NCBI GenBank assembly: GCA_950295325.1
Contig: OX485805.1
Coordinates: 12,870,501 to 12,930,500, forward strand
DNA length: 60,000 nt
Direction: 5' to 3'
Source: Polytrichum commune
Lineage: Eukaryota > Streptophyta > Polytrichopsida > Polytrichales > Polytrichaceae
Shown: in pieces, positions 54,220-60,000 of the stretch
Numbering within the stretch: the first letter of the stretch is position 1
Layout of the letters: the number at the start of each line of letters is the position of its first letter
Notes under the pieces: model-generated
Database searches by the model: none
What the model was told of the DNA's origin: nothing
What the model saw: only the letters and a program-made list of their open reading frames with translations
Made by a program: the position numbers and the translations under genes

Positions 54220-57200
54220 CTAAGTGGTTTGTTGAGGTTCCAGCGGTAAAACCTTCAGTGCTTCCACGGGCCACTTGGTGATGGACTTCAGTGCATCGCC
54301 CAGACGCAGCATCGGGGGATCGTCGTCGTTGTTGCCCTCGTACAACAACACGGACTCTGCTCCCGGCTCGATTGTGGACACGTAAACTGATACGTTGCCC
54401 TCCTCAATGATTCGCCCGTGGAGTGAGCCTCCTGCAAGGCTCACAATGATGCCTTGCGCCACTACATTCGCCTTGGCCTTGTTCTCCTCGTCCAAGTCAA
54501 ACAATGCGACATTGGACCCCGTGGCCAACGGCAAGGGTGCGTCCTCCACCATCGCATTAGCCGTGTCCGACGGAGCGGCGGTGACCTCTTCTGCTTGTGT
54601 CTGCAGTAGAAAACGTAATTATCAACAATAAAAACAATCCGGGTGGAGTTACTGGAGCTTCAATACTCAATATATGACCTCACACTAGGCCATGATTGCA
54701 AAATATGATAGGACATACTCATATACCGCACCGTAGTCATCATATATGACAATAATGAGTAATATAATTACGACCTATAACTGAACATAGTCATATGACT
54801 GGACATAGTCATACAACCCATGACTAGCCATAGTCATGTGACTGAACATAGTCATATTGCCTATGACTGACCATAGTTATATGACTGGACATAGTCATAT
54901 TAGAATGACCACAATAAGTAACATATTCGCCTAGGGTCCTCATATTACGTTGTGGAGTGACATACCTATGCGGACATGTGTTATCAGCATTTTCCTTGTT
55001 TGCGATTGGAGTGAGAACCAAATAGAAACAAAAAATATCCAAGAACAGCTTACCTGTGTCGATGAACCTACCAAGTTCGCAGGTACATACGCTAGATGGA
55101 CCTCCTTGGTCAGATACGCCAAGAAATATTCAATGTCGGATTGTTTCCGGGCCAATGCTTCGAATGGCCCGCAGATTATGCGGAGGAAGTCATCGTTGGG
55201 GTTTAGGGGATCCCAGCGCGGAAAGTTTAGGACATTTGAGGGAGGGGAACGCGCCGTCGCCGTTGTATCCCAATCGATTTGGAGACACCGTGTTGAGCCG
55301 TGCGTGGGGTCCGGAATCATATCACATAGATTGCGGAGGTCTCTTATTGGGTTCTAGAGGGGGTAAGTCCTCCTCCACAGAAAGCTCCATTGAGCTGTCG
55401 TTCCCGATGCAAGAAATGCACCTACAACCTCTAGTACGTTCTACTCTACGGGGGACCATATCCCGACATCAAAATTAGAGAACAACATCGACAAAAACTT
55501 GTCGCAGTCGGTTCTTTTTTTTATTTTTACATTCAGGTCCTTTGCGTGGTGGATGACAAGATCCGGGCCCCACTCTCTCATATCGTGCAGAGGTCTGATA
55601 TCGCAGAGAAGTCCTACAACATTCAACACTATAATTTTTCTACGCCCGGAGTCCGACACTCTTACCGAGGGGACCTTCGGGGGTAACGGCTGGATCTTCG
55701 GAGCATTGCCAGCCTTCTTCTTCTTCTTCTGTGGACTGCCTCTTTTACATGCCCGTTTTGCCGGCCTCTTCGTCGCAAGCGCCTCATGGTCCTCGTCCTC
55801 CTGCAAGTCCACGGGTTGATCTTGACTCGCTCCAACCGTCATAACCTGGAACGCCACGACCCAATATCACTCTAGCGTTAGAATAAATAGTTCACTGTTC
55901 AGTACGAGCGTGAGTTATTAGACTGTCATACATGACTGCTTGTGATAACCTCATGTCATGTTATATGACTGCTACTTGTCATGTTTATGACTGCATTGAG
56001 TCATATAGTATGACCGCCTATAGTCGTATAACATGACTGCCTAGAGTCATATCATATGACTGCCTTCAGTCATATTATGTGACATAGTCATATGACTGTC
56101 CAATGTTGAGGCCACATCAAAGACATAAAGCTTGCACGTAAGTATAACCATCTGACAAGTATAATGTGCATATGACATGAATGCCAACCTCTTTCTGTCG
56201 AGCCATTGCACGCCGGGTAGGCCGTGCATCGTGTTCCGCCAATAGCTTCTCCGCTTCGCCCTTCCTCTTCTTTGCTATGGGTTTCTTCTTTTCATTGACG
56301 GGTGGGCAACCCAGATCTGCTAGGGTGTTACGTTGGGGCTCCGATGCCGCGGTCGACCCAGTATGACCGGATTCCGCCGACTTCCCAGTTGCCTGCATAT
56401 TCGTATGATCCACATGAGGCGTGTATTAGTGAACGATCTTCATGCATGACATACAACATTGCTGAAGCAAAGGTGTTCCATACACGTATTCGAATGGAGT
56501 ACTAGAGGGTTTACAGACGCAACATTTTCGGCGGTTACTTGGATCACGTCCACTCCCGCTTCCGCCGTGGCTGGCGGTTCCATGTCCGTGGCCGTCGTTC
56601 GCTTCTGCACCTCCAGCAACAGCTGCTTCATCATAGCCTTCACATCTTCCATCTCCCCCTTCATGCTATCCTGGAAGTCGTGCAGCTCGGTCCGCGTAAC
56701 AAAGAGGGTTCTATCTCCCGCTCTTGCATTTGGGAGTGGCCCTCTGGACGACGATGACCGGCCCCGTCCTGATTTCCCGGGTGTCGCTAGCTCGGTTTCC
56801 ACCTCCAGCTGCGTGGGGGGGCGCTCTAAATCTGCGGCCTGTGAAAGGAGCAACTGTGGATCCATGAAAAATACGTAAACATATGAAATATGACTATGGA
56901 AAGTCATATGACACAGAATATGGCTATCTGTAGTCATATTACTCTGAATATGACTCGCTGAGGTCATATTACTCAACGTATAACTAGGTGAAGTCATATG
57001 ACTCACAATATTACTAGGTGAAGTCATATGTCTCTGAATATGACTAGATGAAGTCATATTCAGGCAGCGTGTGACTATCTATGGTCATATGACTTCCAGC
57101 ATGACTATGTAAAGTGATATCATTCATTATATGTGTGAATTAATATGAGTGCAGGTTGTCACATATTTATGTTTGAATGGTTTGCACACAAAATCACTTA

Positions 57201-59958
57201 CCAGTCTAAAGCGCACCTCCCCTTCGGACCTTCCAGAATACGACAAGGTCTGCACGGTCTGCCGTGCGGCTTTCATGCGCGTGGCTTCCGCGATTTTGTC
57301 CGTCCGGGCAATTAACCGCTTGAAGTTGTCGACGTGCGCCTTCTTCACATACGGTGGGAGCGGGCCACAACTCTCTATGAGTTTCTTCATGTTCGACCTG
57401 CGAGTCCGCATCTGCTGCCGCAAAATCTGAAGAAAAAAAATAGCTTCAGGCACGTCTCCGAGTCCACCACGGTACTCGAACTGTGCGGCCATCTTGTCTT
57501 TAATCGCCAACAACAAGGGCCGTGGGTGTGCCCTGAAGTTGTCGACGCTCCAGTCGAGGTCGCGAGAGTACCCGCGTAGTCGCGTCAGCCAATCAGGCCT
57601 GTGTATCCCTGTCGGGCACCCGGCCTCGTCGACCTCGACCCACAAACGCTGACCACCACTGGAAGTGTGCAGCTCGTCACTCTTCTTCAAGGACCGCCTA
57701 AGGTTCTTCAACTTCGATTGTCGAAGCCGCGCGCTTCCGTCGCCGCCTTCAACCTCTGCCGTCCGGCCAAGGCAACGCACCTTCTCGCGAAGTTGTGTCG
57801 GATCGGCTCCTTTTTGAGCCATACGCCGCAAAATGCTTACTTCCCGGAGCTCCAGCTCGTCAAGGAGCTCGTTACGATGCCCTACACCTATGTCTGCCTC
57901 CTCGCTGTCCGCCGATGCTTCGTCGGCGTCCATCTCACAAGCCCGGAGAGTATCCTGCATGTCTTGGGACAACATGATATCCTCCTCATCGTCCGCCTTG
58001 CCTTTCTTTCCGCTAGATTGCAACGGCCATGACCTGGGTTCATTTGCATTACCCTACACACCCAGACGTACAGGACACTATATGAGACCGTGGAGTCACC
58101 CTGCATGACTGTACTAAGTTACATGATTGCATCGAGTCACACTACATGGCTGAGTGGAAGGATATGATTGCATAATATGACTGGACAAAGTCATATGACT
58201 ACCTATAGTCATATTACATGACTGTACTAAGTGTCATGTTCGGGGTTAGATTACGACCTCATGGAGTGATATTCATATACGGACATATGTTATCAACATT
58301 TTTTCTATATGTGTTTGCAAATACAAGAGGATAAGGAGATTTATGTTTTTACCTTCCGCCTCCTTGGTTTAGGCCGCTCGTCCTCGGAAGTCTCCTCTTC
58401 GTCCTCTTCGTCCTCGTCATCATCGAGGTCCGTTTCAGGAAGTGGTTTTTTTCCCTTCGCTCGAGTGGTCACACCCCAGCCACCACCCTGCTCTACAGAT
58501 GGGCCCGGCTCTCCCACAGGCACGCCACGGCTGCTCTCAAAAACACGCGCAACCTCATTCGAAGTCATTTCCAAAACCGGCAATGAAATTGCCGGGAAAC
58601 TAGCAATTGTGCGAAATACTTCCACTTGCATGCCATCAGGCAGATTAGCTATTTTTGTTATCAAATTGACTAGTACATTGTTCATTTCGGTATTTTTGGT
58701 GGAAGTCGCGGGAACCACACTGTTCAGTACGAGCGTGAGTTATTAGACGGACATTACATCCCACAAAAATTGTGACGCTATCCGACTGCCAATGCTGAAA
58801 CATGAATCAAATGAGTCATGTGGTCTGCACATTTTTTTGACTGGGAGGAGTCATAATCATGAAATTGTTCACAACATGTAATGAGGATGGTTGAAAATAA
58901 AAATTGAAATTGAATGTCTATTACTGGAACTCAGTTCAAGATTCCATTGTAATTGTTAGAACCTATTGCTAAGTTGACAACACATACACATTGTCAACAC
59001 ATACACATACACATACACATACACAACACATTCACATTGTCAACATATAAAATTGAATTTGCACTTTTGTGAATTCATCTTACGAAAGGAATATGTAACA
59101 AACACGAGTTCTAGCTAGTATTAATTGAGTTCCAATGATTCAAACTTTCATTTTCATCACGGGCACCAACCAATCATGCATGTGAGCAGCTTAGTTAGCC
59201 CCCACTACATTAAAGATAGACAAGTTGATTGACAATCTCAACTTGCACTTCTCTCCCAACAAATAAAAAGCTATTGGGAGTAATTTTCTCTATTCAAAAA
59301 TATTTTGAGGACTTGAAATCGTCGTAATTCGATGTTTACAACATTGTTCCTCAATATGACATGATAAATATTTAGCCTATGCATTATGGTTTCAATTCCA
59401 TTTCAATTTTGGTAACTCTGGACTGTAGGGTAGTATGGAATTATTCATTCATTATGTGATATCAAACAAAAACATTGTTCATACACATGATCATAATTGC
59501 ACGATCATAGACAACCAATAGAAGCCACATATGATGCACAACAACATGGATGTGGGAAGAAGTTACAATATTTTTAGGACTGGGAAGAGTCATACTCACA
59601 AAAATGTGACTGGACTATGTCATAATGACCTTAAAGTATGACTACAGTGAGTCATAATATTCTGGACTATGACTACAGGGAGTCATAATACTATGAACTA
59701 TGACTGCAAACAGTCATGTCTTCAGCAAGTTGTATGCATTTTATGACTACAAAGATTCATAAAAGTTTCAAAATTCATAAGCAACCCTAGCTGTAGCAGG
59801 TCCGTTGTATTAGGGTTTGGGGTTACATACCCGGGGTCCTCAGGCCTCTTGAAATGAGAGGTCCCAATCGGTGTCAGACCGAGTTCCCTCAGCTTCTGGT
59901 TGTTGGCCTCGATGTTTTTCTTCCACATCCTCTCATACTCCGGAATTTCTTCCTCCAT
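54220..59958 (-). CDS. CACTA accessory protein (TNPA/TNP1-like), open over 8 exons
   Basis: Exons 59831-59958, 58353-58719, 57202-58053, 56515-56838, 56189-56392, 55450-55845, 55054-55353 and 54220-54600 join through GT-AG introns with matching phases into 983 aa. The first exon may not be the true first. Visible regions: an acidic-basic stretch DLDDDEDEEDEEETSEDE followed by RPKPRRRK (possible NLS); a central part with LWVEVDEAGCPTGIHRPDWL and RDLDWSVDNF, resembling plant En/Spm accessory proteins; a coiled coil (FQDSMKGEMEDVKAMMKQLL); KKKKK patches; and a C-terminal module, VVAQGIIVSLAGG through LRLGDALKSITKWPVEALKV, like that found near the C-terminus of many plant CACTA-linked proteins. 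The likely role is binding element DNA and aiding transposition. Family assignment is from position and weak similarity. Confidence 0.7.
54660..54935. repeat. TGACT...AGTCA palindrome array in intron 7 of the CACTA gene
   Basis: At least six units close to ATGACTGGACATAGTCATAT follow each other at ~22-bp spacing (about 54790-54905), with looser copies before them. Each unit is an imperfect palindrome with TGACT and AGTCA arms. Confidence 0.8.
55893..55923 (-). repeat. 31-bp module shared by two introns (copy in intron 5)
   Basis: It is identical over 31 bp to 58718-58748. On the transcribed strand it ends in GTACTGAACAG, the actual 3' splice site in the other copy. Here it lies about 48 nt upstream of the acceptor that keeps the frame. 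Confidence 0.9.
55924..56105. repeat. TGACT...AGTCA array in intron 5 of the CACTA gene
   Basis: Units such as ATGACTGCCTAGAGTCATAT and ATGACTGCCTTCAGTCATAT recur at ~20-35-bp spacing. They are the same palindromic design as in introns 1, 2, 3 and 7 and the subterminal region. Confidence 0.8.
56884..57125. repeat. TGACT...AGTCA array in intron 3 of the CACTA gene
   Basis: About eight units resembling ATATGACTAGGTGAAGTCAT run at ~32-bp intervals (56884-57120), filling most of the intron. The exon-flanking ~40-80 nt at each end are free of the motif. Confidence 0.85.
58125..58240. repeat. TGACT...AGTCA array in intron 2 of the CACTA gene
   Basis: Includes TATGACTGGACAAAGTCATA and ATGACTACCTATAGTCATAT with weaker neighbours. 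It is shorter than the arrays in introns 3 and 7. Confidence 0.7.
58718..58748 (-). repeat. 31-bp module shared by two introns (copy at intron 1 acceptor)
   Basis: Identical to 55893-55923. Here GAACAG is the 3' splice site that joins exon 1 to exon 2 in frame. The shared end suggests one intron's terminus was copied into another. Confidence 0.9.
58978..59045. repeat. ACACAT-rich short tandem repeat
   Basis: Repeats of ACACATACAC type, with a ~28-bp duplicated flank containing CACATTGTCAAC at 58997 and 59032, in intron 1 of the CACTA gene. Confidence 0.7.
59570..59765. repeat. TGACT...AGTCA array in intron 1 of the CACTA gene
   Basis: Units such as TGACTACAGTGAGTCATAAT and TGACTACAGGGAGTCATAAT recur (59640-59720), together with GTGACTGGACTATGTCATA. 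It lies close to the 5' end of the 1.1-kb intron. Confidence 0.8.
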
Positions 59959-60000
59959 GATTATGCAAAACCATAATCCACATTAGTGTTCACTAGAATA

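Larger units (their letters stand above)
53414..60000 (-). mobile_element. CACTA (En/Spm, CMC) transposon, one end; runs off the window
   Basis: The terminus is CACTACAACAGATTGGG, the standard start of plant CACTA elements. It is followed by a subterminal region (about 53440-54100) dense in GTGACTG and TATGACTGC...AGTCATA words. An eight-exon accessory gene (54220-59958) points inward on the minus strand. The second terminus and any TNP2-type transposase must lie beyond 60000. At least 6.6 kb is within the window. Confidence 0.85.

Noticed and set aside
57601-58108. Long plus-strand frames opposite the CACTA gene
   Set aside because: They are shadows of the GC-richer minus-strand exon 3, which keeps phase with its neighbours.

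Overview
The window is nuclear DNA of a land plant. The evidence is multi-exon genes with GT-AG introns, plant-type genes (plastid-type RsmG, a P-class PPR protein, an A-type cytochrome P450, a GT34 xylosyltransferase), telo-box motifs (AAACCCTAA) in promoters, and plant DNA transposons (PIF/Harbinger, hAT, CACTA). Gene spacing, small introns and many MITEs would suit a bryophyte or another early-diverging lineage, but the sequence does not fix the species.

Layout. 0.8-4.0 kb (-): RsmG, an rRNA m7G methyltransferase, rebuilt from 7 exons. 4.0-7.2 kb: a promoter duplication, then two abutting Harbinger elements, one carrying a dead transposase. 8.0-9.9 kb (+): a histidine-rich membrane protein. 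10.5-10.6 kb (+): tRNA-Glu(TTC) and tRNA-Phe(GAA), 6 nt apart. 15.1-18.9 kb (-) and 19.0-23.8 kb (+): a head-to-head pair, an LSM11-like Sm protein (8 exons) and an organellar PPR protein (4 exons), sharing a very short promoter with a telo-box. 25.2-32.7 kb (-): a CYP71-clan P450 (4 exons) with a decayed tail copy downstream, decayed exon-1 copies upstream, and strongly repeat-expanded introns. 35.6-36.6 kb (+): the intronless TRM61 tRNA m1A58 methyltransferase, followed by a 4-unit tandem repeat. 38-44 kb: MITEs, some nested, with no recognisable gene. 46.3-48.0 kb (-): xyloglucan xylosyltransferase-like GT34. 49.5-52.4 kb: an array of small hairpins, a hAT transposase tail, a ~74-bp tandem repeat and a Harbinger MITE. 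53.4-60 kb: one end of a CACTA (En/Spm) transposon, with an eight-exon accessory gene open over 983 codons and introns packed with TGACT...AGTCA palindromes.

Functionally, several genes concern RNA: RsmG (plastid rRNA), TRM61 (tRNA), LSM11-like (snRNP), PPR (organelle RNA) and two tRNAs. Three of their promoters carry a telo-box. The clearest unusual signals are an apparently newborn intron in the P450, the palindrome arrays in the CACTA introns, the plant LSM11-like gene, and the hairpin array near 49.7 kb. Exon joins were checked by reading-frame continuity only; no transcript data were available.
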